Source: Paenochrobactrum pullorum
GTDB lineage: Bacteria > Pseudomonadota > Alphaproteobacteria > Rhizobiales > Rhizobiaceae
DNA length: 64,000 nucleotides
Assembly: GCF_041929845.1 (NCBI RefSeq)
Contig: NZ_JBHEEH010000011.1
Span: forward strand, 1 to 64,000
Direction of reading: 5' to 3'
The notes below the pieces were generated by a model that had not been told where the DNA came from, made no database searches, and was given only the letters and a program-made list of their open reading frames with translations. Positions within the stretch are counted from its first letter, which is position 1; each line of letters starts with the position of its first letter. Position numbers and translations under genes: made by a program. Positions 51,939-60,003 of the stretch are shown here, piece by piece.

Positions 51939-53273
51939 TCAGGCGAGTTCGTTTACAACTTTTTCTGTAATCTCAATGGTGCGATCAATATCTGCATCCG
52001 TGTGAGCAAGCGAAATTGACCCCTGCTTGGTGACAACAGGGAAATGGAAAATGCCATTTTCAATAAGTGCGCGACGATAGGTGATATCACGCTCCATGTC
52101 GTTGTTCATCACCACATCGCGCCAATTTTCAGGTGCATGATCCATGAAATAAACGGCAAACGCTGAGCCTTGACGCACAATGGTGGTTGGATAATTGCGT
52201 CTTTCAAAGACACTCTTTAAGCCTGCTTCAAGACGTACTCCAAGGCGTTCCAATTCACCATAAACCTCAGTTTCACGGGCTTTAAGGCGTGACAGACAGG
52301 CTTTTGCAGCTGCAGCATTGACCGGATGGCCATTATAGGTGCCAGCGACAGAGACACGTTTCTTTGGATCAGGATGGGCGCATAAGCTCATAATTTCACG
52401 CTTGCCGCCGACGACACCCATAGGATAGCCATTGGCAACCGCTTTACCAAAAGTACAAAGATCAGGTGTCACACCTGATAGCTGCTGATAACCGCCCAAT
52501 GCATGGCGAAAGCCGGTTTTAACTTCATCAAAGATCAGCACTGTGCCATATTTATCGCATAATGCCCGCAGGCCTTCCAAATAGCCTGGCAAAGGTTTGA
52601 CGATACCGATATTTTGCAGCACTGGCTCCAGAATAATGGCGGCAACATCGCCCTTGGCAAGTACTTTTTCCGCTGCAGCCAGATCATTATATTCGATGGC
52701 GCGCACTGTCTGGTCGATGACTTTAGGGACGCCGGCTGTGGTGACAGAAAGCGGATATTCCTCACCTTCCTGATGATCTTCCACGAATGAACGCGGATCC
52801 ATCAGGTTGTAACTGACATAGTCGAAGCAACCATTATAGCCGCCCTGCATGACAACAACGACATCACGTCCAGTGTGGGCACGTGCCAGACGCAAGGCAT
52901 AACCGACCGCTTCGGAACCCGTGCTAGTAAGCTGCAATTGTTCAATGCCGGGGACACATTCAACCAGTAATTCGGCTACTTCTGCTTCCCAAGGCATGGT
53001 GCCTGCGCCGATTAGCGAAGCACCGGAGCGGATCATATCGATGACCGCTTCATCAACCTCGGCATCGCCATGGCCGAACAGATAAGGTGCGAAACCGGCG
53101 TGGTAGTCGATATATTCTTTGCCATCGGCGTCATAAAGATAGGCGCCGCTTGCGCGCACAAAAAGCTTGGATGGGGTGATGGCGCGGTTAAGCGACATCG
53201 TTCCGCCAGCAATGTACTGGCGTTGGCGTTCAACCGTGCTTTGCAGTGTATCCGGCATGTCATCAACTTTCAT
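51939..53273 (-). CDS. Class III pyridoxal-phosphate aminotransferase (glutamate-1-semialdehyde-aminomutase-like)
   Basis: A 444-residue PLP enzyme. It shows the class III layout: TGSEAVGYALRLARAHTGRD phosphate loop, LIFDEVKTGFR with the cofactor-ring aspartate, and CTFGKAVANGYPMG with the Schiff-base lysine. Closest by motif to the HemL-like aminotransferases of unknown substrate rather than HemL itself. It is the first gene of a two-gene unit with the FAH-family hydrolase, and a TTTAACGTTAA site lies about 85 bases upstream. The start could instead be an ATG five codons later (53258); neither has a strong ribosome-binding site. It implies that the imported compound, or an intermediate, carries or receives an amino group. 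Confidence 0.87.
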   Translation of the reverse strand: MKVDDMPDTLQSTVERQRQYIAGGTMSLNRAITPSKLFVRASGAYLYDADGKEYIDYHAGFAPYLFGHGDAEVDEAVIDMIRSGASLIGAGTMPWEAEVAELLVECVPGIEQLQLTSTGSEAVGYALRLARAHTGRDVVVVMQGGYNGCFDYVSYNLMDPRSFVEDHQEGEEYPLSVTTAGVPKVIDQTVRAIEYNDLAAAEKVLAKGDVAAIILEPVLQNIGIVKPLPGYLEGLRALCDKYGTVLIFDEVKTGFRHALGGYQQLSGVTPDLCTFGKAVANGYPMGVVGGKREIMSLCAHPDPKKRVSVAGTYNGHPVNAAAAKACLSRLKARETEVYGELERLGVRLEAGLKSVFERRNYPTTIVRQGSAFAVYFMDHAPENWRDVVMNNDMERDITYRRALIENGIFHFPVVTKQGSISLAHTDADIDRTIEITEKVVNELA

Positions 53274-53358
53274 TGGATGGTGAAAAAACGTTTAGTCGAT
53301 GAATCAGGAGATGACGATCTTTCCGATTTGTTTCGACAATGATAGAAATATGGCTAGG

Positions 53359-53370
53359 TTTAACGTTAAG
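53359..53370. promoter_or_regulatory. LacI-type operator candidate 5 (aminotransferase promoter)
   Basis: TTTAACGTTAAG contains the perfect 10-bp dyad TTAACGTTAA. It lies between the divergent aminotransferase (start 53273) and second LacI gene (start 53554). A weaker AAACGTTTA dyad is seen at about 53286-53294. Confidence 0.75.
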
Positions 53371-53553
53371 TCAAGCGTAAATCATGGGGAAATGTGCGTT
53401 AGTGTAAATTGTGTGATGGATGCACAGGGATAAAAGGGTTGTACCTTTTATCGTTTCCCCGATAAGTGAATAGGATAGATCAGGTATGCCTAGATAACAG
53501 GGATGGGCTTTTTCTGACGAAAAAGGGAATAGATTTCCGTAAGGAGCAGGCAA

Positions 53554-54603
53554 TTGGATAAATCAAAAATGGTGAAACAAAAAGATGTGACCATCAAAGA
53601 TGTGGCACGCGTCGCACAGGTTTCAGCTATGAGTGTTTCCAATGTCCTTAATGGCAGCGGGCGGGTTTCAGAAACGACCGCCGCCAGAATTCGTAAAGTG
53701 ATCGAAGAACTGGGCTACCGGCCGTCCGTTGCAGCACGCAGACTTCGCTTGTCGCGTCAATGGACAATTGGTATGCTGATTATCGTTGAAGATCCAAATT
53801 TTCTGAGTGATCCATTTATCACTGCACAAGTAACGGGTCTCACCAATTATTTGACGGCTAATTCCTATAGCTTGATTCTACGGGGAATGAAGCCATCCGA
53901 CTTCAGAACTTCAGGTATGTTTCAAGACATCGAAGCTGATGGAATGGTTGCTTTATTGTCCGGCCATAAAGATCAACGTGATTTATTCGTGAAAGAACTT
54001 GCCAATCTTAATGTGCCATTGGTTCTACTTGAAGAACATAAATCGCGTCAGGATATGGATTGCATTACCATCCGTCAAAATGATGAAGAGGGAGGATATC
54101 TGATTGGTCAGCATCTTATGTCGTGCGGCGCGCGTCGTCTGTGGACATTGATGCCTTCGGCTGATTGGCCTGCTATTCAAGCCCGAATGACGGGGGTGCA
54201 ACGCGCTCTTCATCAAGCGGGATTGGATGTCGCCTATGTCATTGATTGCGGTGATGAAAGCTATGATTTTACTTATGCTGCAACCTTGGTCGCTTTACAG
54301 GAACATGAGGCACCGCATGCAATTGTCGGCGGTAATGATCAGATGGCAATCGCCGCAATGAAAGCTTGTAAAGATTATGGATTACGGGTGCCGGAAGATG
54401 TCATGATTACCGGATTTAACGGTTTTGATATTTGGCGTTATGTTGATCCGGTACTCACCACTGTACGATCTGCGGCTCATGCATTGGGTGAATGTGCGGG
54501 CAGCGAATTGATACGCCGCCTGCATGAAGGTCAATTTAGACAGCAAGAGATTATTTTGCCGGTCACTTTCCAACAAGGAGCGTCCACACGCGCTTTTGCT
54601 TGA
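53554..54603 (+). CDS. LacI-family transcriptional repressor (second paralogue)
   Basis: A 349-residue repressor. The helix-turn-helix and hinge are VTIKDVARVAQVSAMSVSNV and ELGYRPSVAARRLRLS; the sensor domain includes VGGNDQMAIAAMKACKDYGL and ITGFNGFDIWRYVDPVLTT. The start is TTG at 53554, 7 bases after AAGGAG at 53541; an ATG five codons later is the alternative. It is divergent from the aminotransferase operon and paralogous to the repressor at 47057, probably recognising the same TTTAACGTTA operators. Confidence 0.9.
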   Translation: MDKSKMVKQKDVTIKDVARVAQVSAMSVSNVLNGSGRVSETTAARIRKVIEELGYRPSVAARRLRLSRQWTIGMLIIVEDPNFLSDPFITAQVTGLTNYLTANSYSLILRGMKPSDFRTSGMFQDIEADGMVALLSGHKDQRDLFVKELANLNVPLVLLEEHKSRQDMDCITIRQNDEEGGYLIGQHLMSCGARRLWTLMPSADWPAIQARMTGVQRALHQAGLDVAYVIDCGDESYDFTYAATLVALQEHEAPHAIVGGNDQMAIAAMKACKDYGLRVPEDVMITGFNGFDIWRYVDPVLTTVRSAAHALGECAGSELIRRLHEGQFRQQEIILPVTFQQGASTRAFA

Positions 54604-54671
54604 TGCTATGGGGTATGATTTTATTTTAAATCCAATCTAGTCAGGAATAGTCTTCATGGTAAAATAATGAC

Positions 54672-55478
54672 ATGAAAAAAGGGCGATTTCATTTAATTCC
54701 ATGCGAAATGAAGGGAGCGGAGGCAGTGCTTGCCGATTCATCCCATAGTTTTGGGCGCCATATACATGACCAATTTGGTATTGGTATTATTTTAACAGGT
54801 GCCCAAAAATCATTAAGCGGGCGCGGTATGGTTGAAGCTGAAGCGGGAGACGTCATTACGGTTAATCCCGGAGAGATCCATGATGGCTCACCCATTGGCG
54901 ATAATGGCCGCCGCTGGCAAATGCTTTATTTTGATCCGGTGTGTTTGATTGAACCCATCCGTGCCATAACAGATTGCAAAATTGATATGCTCGAATTGTC
55001 TCGTCCAGCATTGCAAGACACAGTTTCCGCCAGAAGTTTTTTGAAGTTATTTCGTGCTGTTACCGATAAAAATGGCGGTGAAAGCGAGATCGAACGCCGT
55101 GAAAATCTGTTGATTTTGCTATCAAGGCTGATGGATTACCGTGTGCATGATCAATTTATCCTGCCTAAGGCGATCAATGAGGCGCGTGAGCGAATTGATG
55201 ATGATCCGTGTGCGTCACTTTCCCTTGACGAATTGGCGAAAATTGGCGGGGTTAGCCAATTTCAGTTGATCAGAGGTTTCACAAAGCTGACAGGTCTGAC
55301 CCCGCATGCCTATCTGGTACAGCGCCGATTGCAACGAGCGCGTAAAATGATCGCCGCTGGTGCGTTACTTGCCGATGCCGCCTATACTTGCGGTTTTGCT
55401 GATCAAAGCCATATGACACGGATATTCGTGCGTGCTTATGGTTTTTCACCGGGGCATTATGCTGCTTTAATCAATTAG
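54672..55478 (+). CDS. AraC-family transcriptional regulator
   Basis: A 268-residue regulator with an N-terminal AraC-type cupin (HIHDQFGIGIILTGAQKSL, then AGDVITVNPGEIHDGSP) for ligand sensing and a C-terminal pair of helix-turn-helix motifs (LSLDELAKIGGVSQFQLIRG, AYTCGFADQSHMTRIFVRAY, then GFSPGHY). Regulators of this layout often sit next to LysE-type exporters and control them, which fits the LysE gene 325 bases downstream. The TAG stop overlaps the first bases of a palindromic repeat at 55476, so the last codons or stop may derive from repeat insertion. Confidence 0.87.
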   Translation: MKKGRFHLIPCEMKGAEAVLADSSHSFGRHIHDQFGIGIILTGAQKSLSGRGMVEAEAGDVITVNPGEIHDGSPIGDNGRRWQMLYFDPVCLIEPIRAITDCKIDMLELSRPALQDTVSARSFLKLFRAVTDKNGGESEIERRENLLILLSRLMDYRVHDQFILPKAINEARERIDDDPCASLSLDELAKIGGVSQFQLIRGFTKLTGLTPHAYLVQRRLQRARKMIAAGALLADAAYTCGFADQSHMTRIFVRAYGFSPGHYAALIN

Positions 55479-55577
55479 AGCGTGTCGCACTTTATCTTAT
55501 CTACTGTGCTTACTCTGACGACTTGTTTTTACGCATGTCTCCCAAAACCGGTGCCCACTTTTGGGAGACATGCTTTA
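55476..55577 (+). repeat. Rhizobiales-type palindromic repeat, copy 2
   Basis: This segment matches the minus strand of 9951-10056 along its length. It contains a perfect 15-bp inverted repeat, GCATGTCTCCCAAAA (55533-55547) with TTTTGGGAGACATGC (55559-55573), which would form a strong hairpin in RNA or DNA. Lacks 4 bases (TTTA) found in copy 1. Bases 55578-55803 after it show no gene before lysE. Confidence 0.78.
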
Positions 55578-55803
55578 GCTGCAATTTTCTTCAAGACGCG
55601 AGGTAATAAAGCTGCTCAATTGCTTGAAAACCAACCAGCCGAGGCGTTTTCATGCAGCTTTTTCATAGTCTGAACATTCAACATTATTTTTTGCAATTAG
55701 TCCTCATGTTTTATCGAACTGAGGCTATGGTTTATAAAATCAGGCAATCTAGTTGCAACTCTCAACTTGGTTATGCTGCAATCTTCTTGAAGGGGAATGC
55801 GGC

Positions 55804-56418
55804 ATGACACCCGAGTTTTTGTTAACATCACTTATTATTATTGCCTCACCCGGCACGGGCGCGATTTATACCATTGCTATCGGCCTTTCGGATGGCGCAC
55901 GTATGAGCTTTATTGCAGCACTTGGATGCACGTTGGGTATTATACCGCATATGGTTGCTGCGATCAGCGGTTTGGCTGTGCTGCTCCACACCAGTGCAGT
56001 GGCTTTCAACTTTTTAAAATATTTCGGCGTTGTTTATTTGCTTTATATGGCTTGGGGTATGTTTCGGGCACGAGGCGTGTTGAGCCTGAACAGGCATGTT
56101 CAGAGTGGAAAAACACCACGCCAAATTATTATCTCGGCGATATTGATCAATGTGTTGAACCCTAAACTTTCCATCTTTTTCTTTGCTTTTCTACCACAGT
56201 TTGTCTCGGCAGACAGCAGCTTACAATTCGGCCATATGATAGAATTGAGCTTGGTATTTATGGTTCTGACATATATCGTTTTTGCGGTTTATGGGATTTT
56301 CGCTGCCACTTTACGCCAATATGTCATTTCCAGTGTTCTTGTCCAAAACTGGTTGCGACGGAGTTTTGCTGCAGCCTTTGCTGCATTGGCTGTGCAACTT
56401 GCTCTGACCCATCGATAG
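55804..56418 (+). CDS. LysE/RhtB-family amino-acid exporter
   Basis: A 204-residue inner-membrane protein with about six hydrophobic segments. The family signature is SPGTGAIYTIAIGLSDGARM near the N-terminus, a variant of the usual PGP sequence, and later NVLNPKLSIFFFAFLPQFV. Members export lysine, threonine, homoserine or related compounds. The ATG at 55804 is preceded by AAGGGGAA; an open extension upstream lacks family similarity. The AraC regulator upstream is a plausible controller. Confidence 0.88.
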   Translation: MTPEFLLTSLIIIASPGTGAIYTIAIGLSDGARMSFIAALGCTLGIIPHMVAAISGLAVLLHTSAVAFNFLKYFGVVYLLYMAWGMFRARGVLSLNRHVQSGKTPRQIIISAILINVLNPKLSIFFFAFLPQFVSADSSLQFGHMIELSLVFMVLTYIVFAVYGIFAATLRQYVISSVLVQNWLRRSFAAAFAALAVQLALTHR

Positions 56419-56745
56419 AGACGAAAGTACTGATTTCAAAACAATAAAAAAGGCCGGGGCAACTCTGCACCGACCTTCGATATATCATTTAAACTCAGTG
56501 CCAGTACATCCGTGGTCAAAGGTTTCAAATGACTTTAGACAATTGCGAGCGCTGTGAGATGAGCGCTCATAAGCTTTGTCTATGACCAAGATATAGGTGC
56601 GCAATGTGTTTAAAATAAGGACAAAGCTGTTTTTTATCTTCGTATCCGGATCATCTGTTCATTATGAACGAATATTAACTTGATTTTGGTCTTTTCATTC
56701 GATTGAGCTAATCCTGACTAAAAAACACTAGTTTGGAGATCCACG
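56419..56745. other. Intergenic region with one hairpin
   Basis: About 325 bases without a gene. AAGGCCGGGGC (about 56449-56459) can pair with GCACCGACCTT (56466-56476) using G-T pairs around a short loop; a run of A on its left would be a T-run on the minus strand. It may end lysE transcription weakly or stop antisense transcription. The rest contains the doxX promoter but no clear motif. Confidence 0.4.
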
Positions 56746-57129
56746 ATGAATTTAAGCTTCCTCAACAAATATGAACCCTATGCACTCGCAGCCCTTCGTA
56801 TCATGACAGGCCTGCTTTATTTGGCTCATGGTACACAAAAGGCTTTTGGTTTTCCTATTGAAGGGCCTGCAAGCTTATCGGCAATGGCGCTGATTTCGGC
56901 AATTTTGGAAGTTGTTGGCGGCACGCTTATTGTATTGGGTCTCTTTACTCGACCGGTCGCGTTTATCCTGTCAGGGCATATGGCTTTTGCTTATTTCATT
57001 GCACATGCGCCAAGAAGCTTTTACCCGATCGCCAATGGTGGTGATTCATCAATCCTGTTTTGCTTTGTGTTCTTGCTGCTGGTTACGAGCGGACCGGGTG
57101 CTTTTGCATTAGATAAACGAAACGCCTAA
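56746..57129 (+). CDS. DoxX-family membrane protein
   Basis: A 127-residue protein with four predicted membrane segments. RIMTGLLYLAHGTQKAFGFP, LEVVGGTLIVLGLFTRPVAF and a final LLLVTSGPGAFALD are DoxX-family blocks. Proteins of this family are linked to thiosulfate or redox stress functions in some species, but most are uncharacterised. GGAG stands before the ATG. Convergent with the glyoxalase-fold gene; a shared terminator lies between. Confidence 0.87.
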   Translation: MNLSFLNKYEPYALAALRIMTGLLYLAHGTQKAFGFPIEGPASLSAMALISAILEVVGGTLIVLGLFTRPVAFILSGHMAFAYFIAHAPRSFYPIANGGDSSILFCFVFLLLVTSGPGAFALDKRNA

Positions 57130-57139
57130 ATCTTTTTTG

Positions 57140-57198
57140 TGGTCTGGTGATTTTATATGCCTGATCAACAGGTAAGCATGATCATCAGACCATTTTTT
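57140..57198. terminator. Bidirectional terminator between doxX and glyoxalase-fold genes
   Basis: TGGTCTGGTGAT (57140-57151) and ATCATCAGACCA (57181-57192) pair at 11 of 12 positions, with T-rich flanks on the right (57193-57198) and, for the minus strand, an A-run counterpart on the left. Confidence 0.65.
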
Positions 57199-57568
57199 AT
57201 GAAGTTGTAACAGGTTGCATGAATTCAATCCGGTTGCCGAATGGATCATTGGCATAAAGACGGTTAAAGCCTTCCAAGGGTTCATCGCTCACCATAAGAT
57301 AGCCCGAAGATTTAATCTTGTCAGCCAAGGCGTTTAAGTCGCTTACGATAAAAGCCGGATGTGCTTTAGTGGCGGCGATAAAAGGGGTCTGTACGCCTAG
57401 GTGAATTTTAATGTCGCCCGATTGAAACCAGCAACCGCCACGCTTTTTTAAATTATCAGGTTTTTCAACTTCATTTAATCCTAATAATTGCGCATAAAAT
57501 GAGCGCGCTTTCTCTTCCTCACCTTGTGGCATTGCCAATTGCACATGATCCAACTGGATTAATTTCAT
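57197..57568 (-). CDS. Glyoxalase/bleomycin-resistance-fold (VOC) protein
   Basis: A 123-residue vicinal-oxygen-chelate protein of one glyoxalase module. IQLDHVQLAMPQGEEEKARS opens it, with the first metal-ligand histidine position in LDHVQLA, and YANDPFGNRIEFMQP closes it with the glutamate ligand. The middle contains GGCWFQSGDIKIHLGVQ. Members act as glyoxalases, dioxygenases or resistance proteins; the exact role here is not known. GGAGG precedes the ATG. Confidence 0.85.
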   Translation of the reverse strand: MKLIQLDHVQLAMPQGEEEKARSFYAQLLGLNEVEKPDNLKKRGGCWFQSGDIKIHLGVQTPFIAATKAHPAFIVSDLNALADKIKSSGYLMVSDEPLEGFNRLYANDPFGNRIEFMQPVTTS

Positions 57569-57671
57569 GGTGAGCCTCCATTGTGCCTGAATATGTGTTT
57601 GCTTCGGCCATAATTCTTTTCACTTGCAAAAAGATTGGACATTCAGAACTATTAAATCAATGGGTTAATAT

Positions 57672-57697
57672 AAAGTGCGACTTATTTATCGCACTTT
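57672..57697. promoter_or_regulatory. Perfect palindrome upstream of the TonB receptor gene
   Basis: AAAGTGCGA (57672-57680) and TCGCACTTT (57689-57697) are perfect inverted repeats with an 8-base AT-rich spacer, about 105 bases before the receptor start. The 9-8-9 layout resembles a repressor operator. It differs from the Irr box (TTTAGAA-TTCTAAA) and Fur box. A TetR-like gene at the end of the cluster is one candidate binder. Confidence 0.55.
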
Positions 57698-57801
57698 GTG
57701 CTCTTTATTTATTAAAACCTATTACTTAGATTTTACCGCCTTGACGAATGTGACAGAAATATGACAACTCAACTCAAGTTTAATTGAAAAGTGAGATTGT
57801 C

Positions 57802-60003
57802 ATGAAAAATGCGCGGGTGTTGTTATTATCAACAATATCGGTAGCCGGTGTTTTATTTGCCGTTTCTGCCCATGCCCAGCAGGCAAATGAAGTTTTGCAG
57901 CTTAAAGAAATCGTAATCAAGGATCTTGTTCGCGGTTCTGTTGCAAATGCTTATGGTGTCCGTGCCAAAGCGCCAAACTCAATGACGGTGATTGAAGGTG
58001 AACAGCTCAATCAGTTCAGTGATTTAAGTGCTGGTGATGCAATCCGCCGTTTACCAGGTGTAACATTCCCTGGTGTCAACCGGTCACGCGAGATCAAATT
58101 ACGTGGTATCGGACGAGAATATACGCAAGTTTTGATTGATGGCCGCCCGCTGATCGATGGCGATTCTAGCCGCAACTTTGAAGTTGACCGTCTGCCGTCA
58201 GCTATGATCGAACGCATTGAGATTATTCGCAGTCCCTTATCTAATATGGCGTCGCTGGGTGCTGCCGGTACAGTGAACATCATCACCAAACGACAGTTCG
58301 AGCGTAAAGGTGGCGGGTTGTCTCTGGGCGGCGGCTATTTGACCAAAAATGGACCTGTCGGTGATATTAATGGCTGGGCTTCGGGTTCCGAGGGAGGCTT
58401 CCGCTATTTTCTGGGTGCCGATTATCAGCGCCGTCGTGTGAACGAAAGTTCATCCGAGATGTCTTTCAAGGGTGATGGCAAGCCTAATGGCGGCTCCGAT
58501 GAAGAGCAGGAACGCAGCTTTGATGACTATCTCGTTACCGGCCGTTTTGAATTTGATGTTTCAGAAAAAGATACCATTACTTTTGCTCCGACCTATTCAC
58601 GTTCTTATGAAAAGCGTGACCAGACAAGTTTCAAATTTGAAAAAGATCAGGTCGCTTTGAAAGAACAGAGCGATGAATTGCGCAAGCGCACCCGTGAGAC
58701 TTATGCCGGTTATTTGGAATGGGCGCATGAGTTTGATGATGAAACCCGCTCGCGTTTATTTCTTGACTTGCAAAAAGGAAGTGAATCAACAACGCGCGAT
58801 AGCGTCAAACATAAGTTTGGCGATAATAAAACCGATTTGGAAGAGCGCGAGAACGATATAGATTTGCAGCGCATTGCGCCTGGTTTTGTTTTCAACAACC
58901 GCTTTGGCGACCATAAATTCGAGGCTGGTTTCGGTGCTTCATTCAGCAAGCGGGATGAAGAAGAAAATCGTATTAAAAAGGGTAACGTCACACCAGAACT
59001 GGGTCGTATATATAATATCAAAGAAGATATTTATTACGGCTATTTAAGTGATCAGTTCTCATTGTTTGGTAATGACGAATTGACCGCAGGTCTGCGTATC
59101 GAGCACAGTCGCACACAGACTACAGATTCATCGAATGATGATTACAGTGTCAACAGCACACAGGTAAATCCGTCTTTACAATATAAATATAATATCAATG
59201 AAGACTTGAATTGGCGCTTAGGCGTTGCGCGCACCTTGCGCCGTCCGGATTTGCGTGAGCTTACGCCATCGCTGACCGAGAAAGATGGTAATTTAGGGAA
59301 GCCGGACACGCGCGGTAATCCGTTCTTGAAGCCTGAAAAAATCTGGGGTGTCGACACCGGTCTTGATTGGTACTTGTTCGATGAGCAAGGTATTTTGTCG
59401 ACTAATGTCTATGCGCGTCACTTTGATGACAAGATCGAAGATTCATTAAGCAAAGACGCTCAGACAGACCGTTGGGTCAAGACACCGGAAAATGTCGGTA
59501 ATGGTCATCTTTACGGTGTGGAACTGGAAGCGCGCGCTCCGCTTGAATTTCTTGGTTTGGAAAATTTGAGTGTCTTTGCTAATGCAACGGCCATGAAAAG
59601 CCGCCTGACAGACGAACGTACCGGCCAAAAACGCCGCTTTAGCGATATGCCGAATTTTGTTTCGAATATTGGTATGGACTATTATGTGCCGGATTGGAAA
59701 ACCACTTTTGGTATCAATCTGAATACGACCTATGCCTATACACAAAACATTCTGGAAGTGCAGGGTGTTGATAAAATTGCGAATGTCCGCACACATTTCT
59801 CGGCACTTAACCGTCTTGATTTGAGTGCGCGCACCGATATTACCGAAAGCTTCTCGTTATCATTGAGTGCGTTGAATATCTTGCGCACCAAAGACAAACG
59901 TGAGCGCACTACATTTGACGCGGATGGTGCAATTGCCGATAAGACCTTTATCAAAGAACCATCTTACAGCTCTTATTATGTAAGGGCGAGCTATAAATGG
60001 TAA
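57802..60003 (+). CDS. TonB-dependent outer-membrane receptor for iron chelate
   Basis: A 733-residue outer-membrane receptor. After a signal peptide (cleaved near AHAQQA) the plug domain contains MTVIEGEQLNQFSDLSAGDA, IRRLPGVTFPGV, REIKLRGIGREYTQVLIDGR and IERIEIIRSPLSNM; the barrel follows and ends SYYVRASYKW with the terminal aromatic residue needed for insertion. LRIEHSRTQT and LNWRLGVARTLRRPDLREL are barrel motifs common in catecholate-type receptors. The ATG at 57802 begins the signal peptide; a TTG 18 bases upstream is less likely. First of a five-gene import cluster, so iron-siderophore or a similar metal chelate is the likely ligand. Confidence 0.9.
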   Translation: MKNARVLLLSTISVAGVLFAVSAHAQQANEVLQLKEIVIKDLVRGSVANAYGVRAKAPNSMTVIEGEQLNQFSDLSAGDAIRRLPGVTFPGVNRSREIKLRGIGREYTQVLIDGRPLIDGDSSRNFEVDRLPSAMIERIEIIRSPLSNMASLGAAGTVNIITKRQFERKGGGLSLGGGYLTKNGPVGDINGWASGSEGGFRYFLGADYQRRRVNESSSEMSFKGDGKPNGGSDEEQERSFDDYLVTGRFEFDVSEKDTITFAPTYSRSYEKRDQTSFKFEKDQVALKEQSDELRKRTRETYAGYLEWAHEFDDETRSRLFLDLQKGSESTTRDSVKHKFGDNKTDLEERENDIDLQRIAPGFVFNNRFGDHKFEAGFGASFSKRDEEENRIKKGNVTPELGRIYNIKEDIYYGYLSDQFSLFGNDELTAGLRIEHSRTQTTDSSNDDYSVNSTQVNPSLQYKYNINEDLNWRLGVARTLRRPDLRELTPSLTEKDGNLGKPDTRGNPFLKPEKIWGVDTGLDWYLFDEQGILSTNVYARHFDDKIEDSLSKDAQTDRWVKTPENVGNGHLYGVELEARAPLEFLGLENLSVFANATAMKSRLTDERTGQKRRFSDMPNFVSNIGMDYYVPDWKTTFGINLNTTYAYTQNILEVQGVDKIANVRTHFSALNRLDLSARTDITESFSLSLSALNILRTKDKRERTTFDADGAIADKTFIKEPSYSSYYVRASYKW

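Noticed and set aside
53286..53294. AAACGTTTA as a further LacI operator
   Set aside because: It has a CG-centred dyad like the others but lacks the TTTAACGTTA core; kept only as a remark in the aminotransferase operator entry.
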